A stretch of DNA of 64,000 bases, taken from positions 71,668,932-71,732,931 of the forward strand of contig JAMXBB010000007.1 of NCBI GenBank assembly GCA_024138015.1. Reading direction: 5' to 3'. The stretch comes from Lumnitzera littorea (Eukaryota > Streptophyta > Magnoliopsida > Myrtales > Combretaceae). A program made the position numbers and the translations under genes. How positions within the stretch are numbered: the stretch's first letter is position 1; the number at the start of each line of letters is the position of its first letter. Below, piece after piece: positions 25,540-36,636 of this stretch. The notes under the pieces are model-generated. The model ran no database searches. It saw only the letters and a program-made list of their open reading frames with translations, and had not been told where the DNA came from.

Positions 25540-26215
25540 GTAATGCCCCTGTGGGCTAGCAAGAACCCTAAAGAGAATGATGAGAATTTGGTCATGCCCC
25601 CTATGGGCTGACTAATCGAGGCGAGTAAAGTGCTTCTTAAGCTGGTTAAGCCCTAAAAAAAGGGAAAACTAGATAAGATGGATAAGCGCTCCTAAAACTA
25701 GCTAAACCCTAAAAAATGAGAAAACTTGGTCGTGTCCCAATAAGCTGACTAACTAAGGCGGGTGAAGCGCTCTTTGAGTTGGCTAAAACCCTAAAATGAA
25801 TGAAAAAACTTGGTCATGCTCTAATGAGCTGACTAACCAAGGCGGTCAAAGCGCTCCTTAAGCTAGCTAAGACTTAAAGATAAGAAGACTTGGTTGTGCC
25901 CTAATGAGCTGACTAACTAAGGTGGTCAAAGTGCTCTTTGAGCTGGCTAAGACCTAAAAATAAGAAAACTTAGTCATGACCCGATGAGCTAATTAACCAA
26001 GGCAATCGAAGCCCTCCTTGAGCTAGCTAAGACCTAAAGATAAGAAAACTTGGTTATACCTTAATGAGCTAACTAACTAAAGTGGTCAAAGTGCTCCTTA
26101 AGATGGCTAAGACCTAAAGATAAGAAAACTTGGTCGTGCCCTAATGAGCTAACTAACCAAGGCGATTAAAGCAATCTTTGAGCTGGCTAAGACTTAAAGA
26201 TAAGAAAACTTGAAT
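25540..26215. repeat. 80-bp tandem repeat array in the Ogre 3' non-coding region
   Basis: A unit containing AACTTGGTCGTGCCCTAATG, GAGCTGACTAAC, AAGGCGGTCAAAGCGCTC and GAGCTGGCTAAGACCTAAA recurs about eight times. The AACTTGG landmark falls at 25723, 25807, 25887, 25967, 26047, 26127 and 26207, i.e. 84 then 80 bp steps. More degenerate units precede it (about 25585, 25660), and a related shorter motif (TTGGGACTACGCTCTACAAG) continues to about 26390. Variable tandem repeats between pol and the 3' LTR are known in Ogre elements. The spacers are not unique, so this is not a CRISPR array. Confidence 0.92.
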
Positions 26216-26399
26216 TAGGATAGCGCTTTCTAAGCTTGCTAAATGCTTTGAAGAGATTATGAGTTGGACAACGTTCTATAAATCAGGCGATTAGAAGCCT
26301 AAGAAAATCTGGATTGGGACTACGCTCTACAAGCTGGCTAGGTCCCTAAGAGATTATGAATTGGGACTGTGCTCTAGGAGCCAGCCATTCTAAGAGTTT

Positions 26400-27211
26400 T
26401 TAAGAAATAAATTTTTTTGAAATAAAACTATCATCCTTAAGGAGAGACCAAATGCAAATGCAATGTTTTGTAAAGCTCAGAACCTCTTACATAGCTCTAA
26501 CGATAGTTCCTAAACAGTCAAATCTTTCCTTGAGCAATCTGATTAGAAACAACAGTTTTGACCATTTCTTCTTCTTCATCTTCTTCTTGCTTTCCTTTAA
26601 TCTTCTTCTACCTTTTTTCTTTTTCTTTTTCTTTTTTTTTCCTCCCTTTTTTTTCTCCTTTTTTTTTCTTTATTTTTTCTTCCCTTTTTTTTTTTTTTGG
26701 CATGCAATTTAAGCTTGAGATGAACGCATGTATGATATACTTAGAGACACATTCAAGGAGGTGACTCTAACAAATGAAGCATCCTCATCTCTTGAGTAAA
26801 GATGTTGAATCTTGAGTTTCCAGTCTAACTTAATCGGTTTTCTGTGTAAACTTCCTCCTTCAAGCGTATCGTTATTTATTTACCACCCATTACTTTTTCT
26901 GAACCTGGCCCTTTCCTAAAAAATAGAAATAAATCTCCCCTTTTAGGCGGGTGAACCATAATAAAGTATTAAGAGAATTTTTATCAATTGACATCATTCC
27001 AAATTAAATGTTTATTTTTCTTGTGTATAGGGTTTGTTTTGATAGAGCGAGGCATAGGGGCTTTTAGTGGAACGAAAAAGGGGTTAGAGATATTACCTAA
27101 TGTCGATGACTACTAAGAATACCAACTTTGCTTGTAAAAAATGAAAATGAGACCACAGTAATATTAAGATTGTTTGCATTTCATAATTTGAGCAAAAATT
27201 CTACTGATCTT
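26400..27211. other. Ogre 3' non-coding region between integrase and the tandem array
   Basis: Contains a long pyrimidine-rich stretch (26566-26698, mostly T with C). Its phenylalanine/serine-rich frames are low-complexity and not genes. Otherwise no recognised feature. Confidence 0.6.
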
Positions 27212-27920
27212 TCAAGGGCAGTACATTTTCAACCAGTCAACGTTTACTGGGTCTTTTAAATCTAAACCATCCATTTGAGATAGGATCATAGCTCCCCCAG
27301 GCAATACCTTCTTCACAATGTAAGGCTCTCTATAGTTCATAGCAAACTTCCCTCTCGAATCATGTGTATTAGGCAAAGTCTTCCTCAGCACCATATCTTC
27401 CTGCTCAAAACTTCGGGGTCACACTTTCTTATTGAAAGCCCTATCCATTTGTCGCCGATAGCAAATGTTGTGGCACGAAGCTGCTAATCTCTTCTCATTA
27501 ATCAGATTCAATTGCTCAATTCATTTTTTGATCCAATCAACTTCATCTAATTGGGTTTCAAACAATACCCTGAGAGAGGGGATTTTGATTTCGACTAGTA
27601 GTACAGCTTCCATCGCATATACCAACGAGTAGGGGGTTTCCCCTATTGATGTTTAAATAGAAGTTCAATAGGCCATGAGTGCAAATGATAACATATCATT
27701 CCAATCTCGATATGTAATGGCCATCTTCTCAATAATCCTTTTGATATTCTTGTTGGCCACTTCTACTGCTCCATTCATTTGAGGCCAATAAGGAGTGGAA
27801 TTTCTGTGAATGATCCTAAATTGCCGGCACAACTCTGACACCAATTTATTATTCAGGTTCGTACTGATCGACTCTAAACAGAGCTTCCGAGTTTTACAAT
27901 TTATCAACCTATATTCTATT
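27212..27920 (-). pseudogene. Ogre integrase remnant (C-terminal half)
   Basis: 27907-27665 reads TNLNNKLVSELCRQFRIIHR then STPYWPQMNGAVEVANKNIK, the end of the Tat integrase core; the E in NGAVE is the third catalytic acidic residue. 27664-27395 reads, with shifts and stops, the PYSLVYAMEAVLLVEI and EKRLAASCHNICYRRQM segments. 27394-27212 gives MVLRKTLPNTHDSRGKFAMN and GPY-like EPYIVKKVLPGGAMILSQMD, the C-terminal DNA-binding part. The N-terminal HHCC finger and the first two catalytic D residues are absent: similarity stops where the Athila-like LTR begins at 27928. Confidence 0.88.
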
Positions 27921-27927
27921 CTTAACT

Positions 27928-29437
27928 TGGTTCGACAGGTACATTATTTTATAGCATGGATGAGTATAGGGTCGTCTTTACTGGAAAAATGACTCAAACA
28001 CTAGTACTTTATAATTTTTCCTATTATCTAGCAGTCGATTTCAACAAGTGATTGTTTATTAAGATTCTAAACATTAACTAAACTACACTAATCTACAATC
28101 TAGAGTGATTAAAACAATAATTACAAGAACAATTACGAAGATACACTTAACATGTAGGCTTGCTTCATCATTTAGTATAATCTTACCAACGTACTTTTCA
28201 TCCTAGTACTTGTTAACTGTAGGAAATTACAGTATATAAGCATTCATCTTAGAAGTATTTATTTCTAATCCTAATTGTGTCTATTGGAATCTCTCCCTAA
28301 TTAACAACTAATTAAGATTGCATTAATGTCAAATTAACATATCGATTCCCCTAAGGATGTAGCAACTTTCCTAATAATACTCTATTATTAGGAGTAAGTT
28401 ATTCTAATAAACTAGATCTATTCAATAGAATTGCCTCTCAACATATTCTATTGAAATCCATCCTAAGTCAGTGTCATACACTACACCGTAATTAGATTCA
28501 TTAAATGTCATTCATCAGAATTAACAACATTAGGAAATTACTTTTTCAAGCACTCAATCATACAAATTGATGAAGCAAACCCTAACGAACTATTCACATA
28601 TGATAAAACAATGACAAAAACTAACAAGAAACATAATTAAACAGAAATAAAACATGGAATAGTTAAAATAAAAACCCATTTCTATTCTACTGAAGAAGTT
28701 TGATGAATACACGAACGAATTCTTGTTGTGTCTCTCTCTCGTGATTCTAGGAAAAATACAATACACATACGGGAAAATGATACAGGATATAAACCGATAC
28801 AAGGATAGGTACAAAATGTGGATGTGTGTAGGAAGGTGATGTGTTGTTTTAAATGATGTCTACTTTTCTAAAATTTGATATCTACCAGAATCATCTTCCA
28901 CCAGTTGCGGTAGCTTTTTATATTCTCCTCATCAAAAGACTCAAATTTACCCCTTCACGGTACCACTTGACGTTTCCTATGTATTGGTTTGTGAAAAGGT
29001 TGAAACGAACAGTTGTGCCCCTTCCTATGATGGCCGTTATTGAAGCTGTGAACTCCTTGTCACATTATTAAATCTCATCACACCTGTAACTATGGCCGTA
29101 ATCATCCTTCTGCTATTCAATTATGGCCGTAATCAATGGGGGGATTGACAAAACTTCCCTTAATTATGGCCGTAATTGAGGGCATGACCAAGTTAAATTC
29201 TTCATTGCTTCGTTATCATGCCAGTGATTGATGCTTCTACACTTGTTTCTTCTCCTTCATGGCCATGACTAACTTGAAAGTTGTTATTCTTATGTATACT
29301 TCCTTCCTTTGCTTGTAATTTACTTGAAATCATTATTTTATTCAATTAAGTACCTAATCTAAAGAATTAAATCACATTTTATAATCAATTCTATGTTGAA
29401 ACATGCTTTGAAAGTATAAAGTAATTTACACTAATCA
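27928..29437 (-). repeat. Athila-like 3' LTR
   Basis: Shares its ends and several blocks with the solo LTR at 1877-3238. It contains a short dispersed motif, TATGGCCGTAAT, at about 29031, 29092, 29124 and 29165; the solo copy has GACATGGTCATGTCC-like text in the same area. The small frames inside (27810-27992, 28590-28814, 28853-29071) have no family signature. Confidence 0.6.
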
Positions 29438-29476
29438 ACTTCCCCACACTTAAGCTTTGCTTGTCCTCAAGCAAAC
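29438..29476 (-). other. Purine tract and GAGGACAAGC motif before the Athila-like LTR
   Basis: Minus strand GCTTGAGGACAAGCAAAGCT followed by TAAGTGTGGGGAAGT, ending at the LTR start. This text is characteristic of the 3' end of several plant Gypsy families and is taken as the PPT region. Confidence 0.65.
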
Positions 29477-29853
29477 ACTTAAAATAATTTATTATACATT
29501 TGACAAAACATCCATAGTGGCTTAACTTTGTGTATACCCCATCATGTTATTAGAATATAAAAATAATATTCTAAGACTAATCAAAGTAAAACACACTTAA
29601 CCCTTACTATTTAACAAAGGCTTTCAAAGGTCTAAAGTCAATCATAAAGTCAAATAGATTAATGATAATTGGTTATACTTCATCTTCTTCCCTAAATGTA
29701 TAAGAAACCTTCACTTACTTCTTAAGAACACCAATCTAGAAGAAAAGCATATTGCATCCATCTTTCCCTTATATTTCTACTTCTTTTATTAAATCTCTCT
29801 AATATGACTTATACATTACATTTGTTTTTTTTTTTTTTATAAGAATACCAAAG

Positions 29854-30092
29854 ATAAGCAGCGGAGTCAAAATTTTCTCTTCTGAGGGACCGAAGCCCGC
29901 CCTTACTAACTTGGCTATAAGATCAAAGTTCAGCAGCAGAGTCAGACTTCGCTCTTCTGAGGGACCGAAGCTTGCCCTTACTAACATGATCCTTATAAAT
30001 TCTTATCACAAAGTTATAAAGACAAAAATTAGTAGCAGGGTCAGAATTTTGCTCTTTTGAGGAACAGAAGCCTGCCCTTACTAATTCAGTCC
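29854..30092. repeat. Three-copy direct repeat, about 62 bp per unit
   Basis: AGCAGCGGAGTCAAAATTTT, CAGCAGAGTCAGACTTCG and AGTAGCAGGGTCAGAATTTT open three units. Each continues with CTCTTCTGAGGGACCGAAGC and TGCCCTTACTAA, near 29854-29913, 29931-29992 and 30027-30092. On the minus strand one frame reads a repeated FGPSEE motif, probably by chance. Confidence 0.85.
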
Positions 30093-30834
30093 TTACACTT
30101 TAATTTATTCTAATTTGAAGAGATTCTCAAGAAGTATCAACAAATGAATTACTTCGTTTGCCCTTTTCATTCAAGATTAAATTATCTTCCAAAAGTACTT
30201 GAAAAGTAGATATATTACTTAGAAAATTTAGAAGTATAACCAATTAGCTTTGAAACAAAGACTATAATTCACTTCCAACCCCTAAACTCATTTGTTAAGT
30301 AGTAAGCAAGTGTGATTCACTAAGATTCTATCCCATAATCTTGATCATATAAACTAAGTTCACAAGAATTGGGTGAGGCACAAAATTAACTCACTAAATT
30401 GTTTGTTGTTTTGTCAAATCCACAATCCATTAAATCAAGTCATACTTTAAAACAAACAAACTAAGTGGAAGGTTTTTTATAAACATAATTTACCCTTCCC
30501 TATACTTAATGAGAGAAATTGTCCTCAATGTCGAAAGGAAGTAAACATACAGTAGGCATATAATTGAAATAACTAGAAAGATTAAAATGAAGTAACAATA
30601 AGAACTGGCCTTCCCTGAAACATGAAGTTCGAGTAATTCATTGATTCTTAAATGATCAGAGAGTACAACTTCCAACACCAAGACAACTTGAATAGGAACA
30701 TACACCTAACCATCAAGACAAAACAACAAAATAAAACAAAAGATGACAAGCTCGTGATATGAAAGTCTCCATAACAATATACATCAACAAAAGTAAGCTC
30801 TCAACGAACTAGTGATCCTAACCAACAACAAACA

Positions 30835-31350
30835 TCAAAAGAAAACAAAATAAAATAACAAGAAAAACAAATAAGAAACAAGCCAATCTTCATTGGCTGC
30901 TATCTTCTCATCTAACCAATCTTCATCCTCCTCAGAAGACTCCTCCTCACTCCCATCCTCAGCATCTTGTCCAACTGGTGCTTGCTGAGCTTCTTCAGCA
31001 CCTTCTTCATCATCACTATCAACTTTGTTGGAGTCATCCTCATCATCACCAGAGTCCTCCTCTTCAAACTCTTCATCTCCTCCTTCTTCCTCTTCTTGGG
31101 GAGCCGGCCTTGGTAAGGGAACCGAAGTTTGACTGGGACCAGCGTCCTCTTAAATTTAGGGATGGGAGAAACAAGAAGGTATAGCCGCTCCCACTTTGGT
31201 GGCTATATTCTTTAAGAGCTCAACAATCCCTTTCTGAGTTTCCTTAATCTCAACCACCTCGGTTTCTAATCTCTTTATATTATCGATTGAGAAGCTAGAT
31301 ATTCTCATTTTCTACTTGCGCGAGGTATTCCTAGTTTTTGCTCGGTTCAT
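30835..31350 (-). pseudogene. Acidic C-terminal coding remnant of the Athila-like element
   Basis: From an ATG at 31350 the minus strand reads MNRAKTRNTSRK, a stop, then ISSFSIDNIKRLETEVVEIK and ETQKGIVELLKNIATKVGA (coiled-coil-like), two stops, a proline-rich stretch and a run of about 70 residues dominated by E and D (QEEEEGGDEEFEEEDSGDDE), ending WLDEKIAANEDW and a stop at 30835. An acidic tail before the 3' GAGGACAA motif would suit the last ORF of an Athila-type element. I do not recognise a defined domain. Confidence 0.45.
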
Positions 31351-31899
31351 TGGATTTAGGTAAAGTGCATAAAGAAAAGTGCATGTAAGCAAAAGAGAAT
31401 TGAAACACAATAATGTAAAGAAACAAACTAAGAATTTATTGAATGAATGGAAGTGAATCACAAATGAGATAAAAGCTTAACTAATATTTTTGAACGAAAG
31501 GTTTAACAATACATTTGGAATGATGACTATTGAAAATGAAAATTCAAAAAATACTAACTACGGGCCATCCTTTACCTTAAGGAAGACCTATTGCCTTTCG
31601 CTTGGATGGAGAACCAGTTATTCAAATGGTGCTGGGACTTAGGAGAGCTTGTTGATCCTTCATTAGCAGATTCTAAGGCTTGAGTCTCTAACTGTATGAA
31701 TGTCTCAGCTAGTAGCAGAAAGGTCATCAGGGCATGGTATAATCTGTCGCCTCTCTAACCCCTCGCTTGTTTCTTCTAGAATTCTTCTACCGGGGTGAGG
31801 TTATAGCCAAGGCTATAGATATCAATCTGGCCTTCCTTGAATTCTATTCTTCTATCTTCTTCTCTCTCGGGATCAATAATCATGCTTACTTCTTCAAAC

Positions 31900-32920
31900 A
31901 TTTGTAAGCCCAGCTCTTATTGCCCTTCACTTTCTATGTAAGGTATGGCCGTTTCTTTGTAAATTTCATAATCTTAATCTCCCAAAATTGTAATCACCTG
32001 GCCATTTGAGATAAACTTCAGCTTTTGGTGCAAGCTCGAAGGTATGGCCCTTACTATGTGAATCCAAGGTCTTCCCAAAAGTAAGTTGAAAGATCATAGA
32101 ATGTCCATGACCTAGAATCGAATAATGAAGTGTTGAGGTCCAATACTCATGGATAAATCTATCTCCCCTATAATCTCTTTTCTGGAACCATCAAAGGCCC
32201 TAACTGTTGTTAACGAAGGCCTAATTACAAATGTGTCAATGCCCAGCAAATCCAAGGTGGCGAATGGATAGACGTTCAGCGATGATCCGTTGTCAATGAG
32301 TACTTTGGTAATGATTATATCGTTACTCCTTGCCATGAAAAAGAGTGGTTTCGTATGCTTGTTCCCTTCTTTGCCTAATTCTTCAACTGAAAACGAAATT
32401 TGATCCATAGCGAGGACAGAATTAGTGACCAGTTTCATCTTCTCAGTTGGAATTTCATGAGGGACCTTCACCTCCTTTAAAGTGTGAAACAAAGCTTCCC
32501 TATGCGGTTCAGATGTAATCAACAAGCTCATCAATGATATTTATGCAAGAATCTTACTGGTCCATGATATTGTACTCACTCAACTTGATCATCTTGGTAA
32601 AAGCCGATAGCCCTTCAATGTATTCGGCTGTCATCTTATCATTCGATTCCCCCAATACGGCTTTCCTATCATGCTCTTCTCTTGGGTGGTAAATCCTTCC
32701 CAATCGAGTAATCCCCCCTACCAGAGGACTTAGTTTCTCTTTATTTACTACATGATAGTTAAATGGGACAGCCTTGTAATTTTCTAGTGCCAACGGTATG
32801 TGAAATGTGTACCTCTTCACTTTTGGAGGCTGTTCGCTGGTATAGAACTCAAAAACCTTAGGATTCTTATCTGAACTAATGATGTTGACGGTACAGTCAT
32901 CAAAAATCATACCAATCATC
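31900..32920 (-). pseudogene. Ogre protease region
   Basis: 32919-32554 reads the pre-protease linker (VPFNYHVVNKEKLSPLVGGI and TRLGRIYHP). 32534-32112 reads the aspartic protease: FSVEELGKEGNKHTKPLFFM, then VLIDNGSSLNVYPFATLDLL (active-site D in the Ogre-type IDNGSS form), VRAFDGSRKEIIGEIDLSM and IGPQHFIIRF. After a stop at 32111, NLLLGRPWIHIVRAIPSSLH and QKLKFI follow at about 32085-32010, with one stop just before. The junction between the two frames needs a shift. The product would cleave the polyprotein. 31900-31560 continues with weaker Ogre-like linker sequence and stops. Confidence 0.88.
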
Positions 32921-33099
32921 GACTCATGGTTAGGTAGGGGATTATTGTTAATGTTGGGAGCCCGGGCTTCTATAAAATCTAACTACTTATGTTCCTCAAT
33001 CTCTAGCACGCATCAGTCGAATGCCCCACTTACCCATAATGATATTCACACTTTATTGTGGGGTCAAAGATTCTCGGCCAGTACCGATCACTAGGAAGT

Positions 33100-34320
33100 T
33101 CTTACCATATCGAATTATCCTTTCGTAACTTCTCGAAAACTTGACTTAAGGGGACTGGTATCTTAGTAAATTGTCTAAAAGTCTTGTTAACTTGAGGTTG
33201 GTCTCTGAACTGTTGTTGAGTTGAAGGAGGATTCGTTCTGAAAGCAACTTGAGCGTTTGGTCTGACATTTGAGTTTACCATGCCAACCATAGATTCTTTA
33301 GGCTTGATGCCCGCTAGTCTAGGACCAAATGATGAAACCAATGGCCTTCTATCTACTAGTTCTTGAAGCTTACCGGAGGAGACATCATTTTCAATCCTAT
33401 ACCCTACTACTACCACTTTAGTAAAACTAAACGAGGCTTGCTGATGAGATGGGAGAAATAAGGTCTTTCCAAGGTGTTAATGAAAGCTGATGTGAGCTCT
33501 TTTTCAGTAGTAGGAGTAGATGTCCTCACAGCTAAGGATCTCCATCTTTGAGTATACTCCTTGAATGATTTACTATTTTTTTTTTTAAAGGGCAACTAAA
33601 TCCATCATGGTTGGGCCACTTCTACATCGAACTTATATTGCTCATAAAATAACTTAACAAGTTTCTCCCACATATTTATCAGGTTTAGGTCAAGCTGAGC
33701 ATACCAAGTTAAGGCCAGTCCCATCAAACTATCTTGGAATGTTTGTACCATCAGTGAATCATACTAGACATATTTACCCATCTTCCTGACGTACAACATG
33801 GTATAGAGCTTGGGGCATCCCGTCCTGTTATACTTTACAAACTCTAGTATCTTAACTTCTCAAGGTAAGCTCCAACGTCATATGTAGAAAACTCGGTGAT
33901 CCCTTCCTATTCAAATCCATCATACCCTGCAAGTGATTTCATCTTCTCAGCTATCTATTGCGTCGGTTTCTTTTCTAATTCTTTCAAGCTGTCTGTACTA
34001 GGCCCTTAGTTAGCCAATCTCGAGGCCACATACATATTAAGTTCGAAGGTTGAGTTGACTTTTGAGTAGACTCCTTCTGACTCAAATGGGTCTTTTGGAT
34101 ATTCATGCTCTACTTCAGGAGCTTGCATATTCTTCCCATAACAAGCTTTGGAGCTTTCTTCATTAGCTGGTGCTAAGGCTCGCATAAAGCGATGCTGTCT
34201 ACTAAGAAGCTTATTTATTCTGCCATCTTCTCCATAGCCCTTTCTATGGAACGGAATCTTAGCTTTGATGGATCATTGATCTCGGGTTCTCTGTCATCTC
34301 CTTGAGTGGTGGCCATCCTG
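33100..34320 (-). pseudogene. Ogre gag
   Basis: 33595-33410 gives SFKEYTQRWRSLAVRTSTPT and EKELTSAFINTLERPYFSHL, the core of the Retrotrans_gag domain in Ogre/Tat elements. 33416-33102 gives the following VVVGYRIENDVSSGKLQELV and a proline/glutamine-rich linker. Upstream, 34320-33600 carries gag traces interrupted by stops, beginning near 34315 with MATTQGDDREPEI. No intact zinc knuckle is seen. The protein would form the element's capsid. Confidence 0.8.
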
Positions 34321-34639
34321 GTCTGGGAACGTGTTCTAATCGAACCTTTTTGAAAGACTTGACGTTTAGGAGCTATCTTGAGATTTTTCCTAATGAAAAC
34401 TCAATCAAGGGTTATCATATGTACATTTTTCTAAGAAAAGGTTATTAAATATAGAATGCAGGATGCATGGCACACAAATGCAATGAAAATTATGAATTGG
34501 CAAGAGACTTTAATGTGGCAAAACCTAACTAATTTTTATTAATTTTTGCAATTGTGAAGCTTTACATCACTTATTTTATTCAAAAAAGGAATCCTAAAGA
34601 AAGAAAAAATTAAAAGTGCCTAAAATCTAAATTCTAATC

Positions 34640-36039
34640 TTCTTATGGCTAGTGAGCTTGTCTTGCGTCTTGTTCCTCTTTTGAATCTTAGGAGCCTCCA
34701 CTTCCTTACCCTTGATTCTCTTCAGTTGTGCTTGTAATGCCTTTATCTTCTAGTGATACTCCTTACAACAGTTCTCCAACTCCTGCTCTCTTTTATTCGT
34801 TTGACTTAGACTTCTCCCTCTCCTCATTATCTTCCATATCTTTTAGCTTCTTTAGTTGGCGATAAAGAAGTCCTTTGGTTAACTGGCTCCTACCTACTAT
34901 CCTCCTAGCGGTAAGGGTGGTCTTTCTTATGCACCAAAGAGCTCAGATGCTTAAGAGCTTAGCTATTTTGTCATCTACCAACATGCTGGGGTTATGAAAG
35001 TCCAATGAGACGGCTTCTAATGATGGTCTAGGGATTGTGTCTTTGATGATTCCATTGGCTGGGACATATCCAGTATAGAGGTTGAAGCCGATCAGGGGTA
35101 CTGCCTTAAAATTTTCACATCCTCTCATCATTTCCTTGCTTGCAAAGCACCTAGGTATCCATAATAACTCTTCCACTTTCATACTCTGAAAGTATTGGAC
35201 TAGTAGCAGGTAACTTTATCTCCTGGTAGCTCAATTCTTTCTTCAAAAGACTTTATAAGATCATATTGCTGAGTAAACTCAACCCAATTGAAATCAAGTT
35301 GATAACTTCTCACATGGTTGATAAACTAGACTATAAGTAGACCTATATTAGTTTTCAGATCTCCTCATTTCTTCTTTTTGAGATGATTCAATGACCAAAT
35401 TTGCTCGAGCAGGAGGGTTTGAACATATGATTTCCTTTCAAGAAATTGGGTTATGATTTCTACAACTCTGAAATGAACTCGATGTCTATCATCAGGGAAT
35501 AGGATAGTATTGAAGACCACCAATATAAAAGCGTTTACTCGATGCTGGTGCAATGCTTCCAAATTTGCATAGAAAACCTCCCGTTTGTCTCTATGCTTCA
35601 GTTTAGTGGAAAACCAATCCGTGACATCTGCCAACCAAATGGTCTTTCCCTGATTTAAAACTGGGTTTATCTCAGTTTTTCTGACTCTTAACAATTTGCT
35701 AAAGATCTTTGGTGCTGCAGTATCTAAGTTCAAGACGTAGACATCATCTCTGATAGCAAAGGCCCATAACAATTGCGAGTATTCTTCTAAGGTTGGGCTT
35801 AGCTGATGTAAGCCCAAACAAAAACTGATGGATTCGAGCTCCCATAGATGGACTAAGGCCCGCACTAAAGTGATGTTCACGAAGATTTTTTGCAGAGAGA
35901 GGATAGACCTAATTTTGTTCTTGATAAACTCCTGCTTATCTAAGTTAAAGAGTCGGAACCACATTTGAAGCAGTTTTTGTAGCTGATGTGGTGGGTAGAC
36001 ATGAATTTCTTCAAAGGGCTCTTGACATGATCTAGCCAT
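34640..36039 (-). pseudogene. Ogre ORF1 (plant mobile domain-like, DUF7745-type) with coiled-coil tail
   Basis: The longest open frame in the nest starts at the ATG at 36039 (MARSCQEPFEE; an in-frame extension to 36057 is less likely) and runs 224 residues to 35365. It contains SFCLGLHQLSPTLEEYSQLL, typical of the PMD/DUF7745-like domain of Ogre ORF1, then KTIWLADVTDWF and HQHRVNAFILVVFNTILFPD. 35182-34943 continues with LLWIPRCFASKEMMRGCENF and VPLIGFNLYTGYVPANGII in another frame. 34900-34640 reads a charged coiled-coil-like tail (YRQLKKLKDMEDNEERRSLS). ORF1 function in Ogre elements is unknown; its place upstream of gag defines the lineage. Broken by at least one shift near 35365-35182. 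Confidence 0.82.
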
Positions 36040-36614
36040 GCCTACAAAAAAAATCAAAATTACAATTACAACCTATACTTTACATAGAGTCATTACAAAT
36101 TATTTACAGGGAAATATTACGACTATAACTTCACAATTGTCCTTATTTGTTTCGGTCTGCTACATCATGAGTTCTTGTGATTTTTTTTAAAAAAGGTTTT
36201 CATGTGATGCAACAAGTGGGTTCTAAAGGTCCTCAAGTTTTGCAACTACCGCGTTTTTTCAAAGCAACAGTTCTATGGTCAAATCTGAACTTAAGTGAGG
36301 TAGCCTGATCAGCCCTAGAAGGTAGCTACCCCACAACATCTGAAGCTTGCACAATGGCTCCTCTCTTAAGATCTTAAGACGGCCTGGTTCTTATCATATC
36401 CATCATATATTTATGATGTAGAAAATAAAATAAAATAAAACACACGCCTAAAATTACCCCCCTAAATTAATTGTAACAAAAAAATGTTAGTAAAAAAAAA
36501 AATAAAATAAACAAAATAACATACCTAAGTGCTCTTTTTCTATATATTTTTTTATTTTTTACTTTTAAAAATAATCCCACTTTTGGTAAATTCTAGTGGC
36601 TAACCCTTTAGGCG
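36040..36614 (-). other. Ogre 5' leader
   Basis: Non-coding stretch between PBS and ORF1, with poly-A/T runs. No other feature recognised. Confidence 0.6.
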
Positions 36615-36633
36615 TTCCTCAGTATAGTCGCCA
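36615..36633 (-). other. Ogre primer-binding site
   Basis: Minus strand TGGCGACTATACTGAGGAA, three bases after the LTR terminus. It resembles the TGGCGACTCYRCTGGGGA form complementary to tRNA-Arg that is used by Ogre/Tat elements. Confidence 0.8.
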
Positions 36634-36636
36634 AAC

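Larger units (their letters stand above)
27928..31350 (-). mobile_element. Athila-like Gypsy fragment (3' LTR plus 3' internal part) replacing the Ogre RT
   Basis: A probable LTR of 1510 bp (27928-29437, minus TGATTAGTG ... CCTGTCGAACCA) is preceded in element order by the purine tract AAGTGTGGGGAAGT, itself preceded by GCTTGAGGACAAGC. A related motif (CATTGAGGACAATTTC, then AAGTATAGGGAAGG) occurs at about 30498-30535. An acidic coding remnant lies at 31350-30835 and a three-copy repeat at 29854-30092. The right border is approximate, no second LTR exists and no target duplication could be paired, so the 5' part is gone together with the Ogre RT. The family name rests on the GAGGACAA...GGGGA context and is tentative. 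Confidence 0.6.

Noticed and set aside
25540..26215. CRISPR-like regular array
   Set aside because: The whole 80-bp unit repeats, with no unique spacers, in plant DNA inside an Ogre element; it is a tandem repeat.
26452..26764. Phenylalanine/serine-rich frames
   Set aside because: Translation of a long pyrimidine-rich tract; low complexity.
30978..31184. 68-codon plus-strand frame
   Set aside because: Antisense to the acidic E/D-rich coding remnant of the Athila-like fragment.
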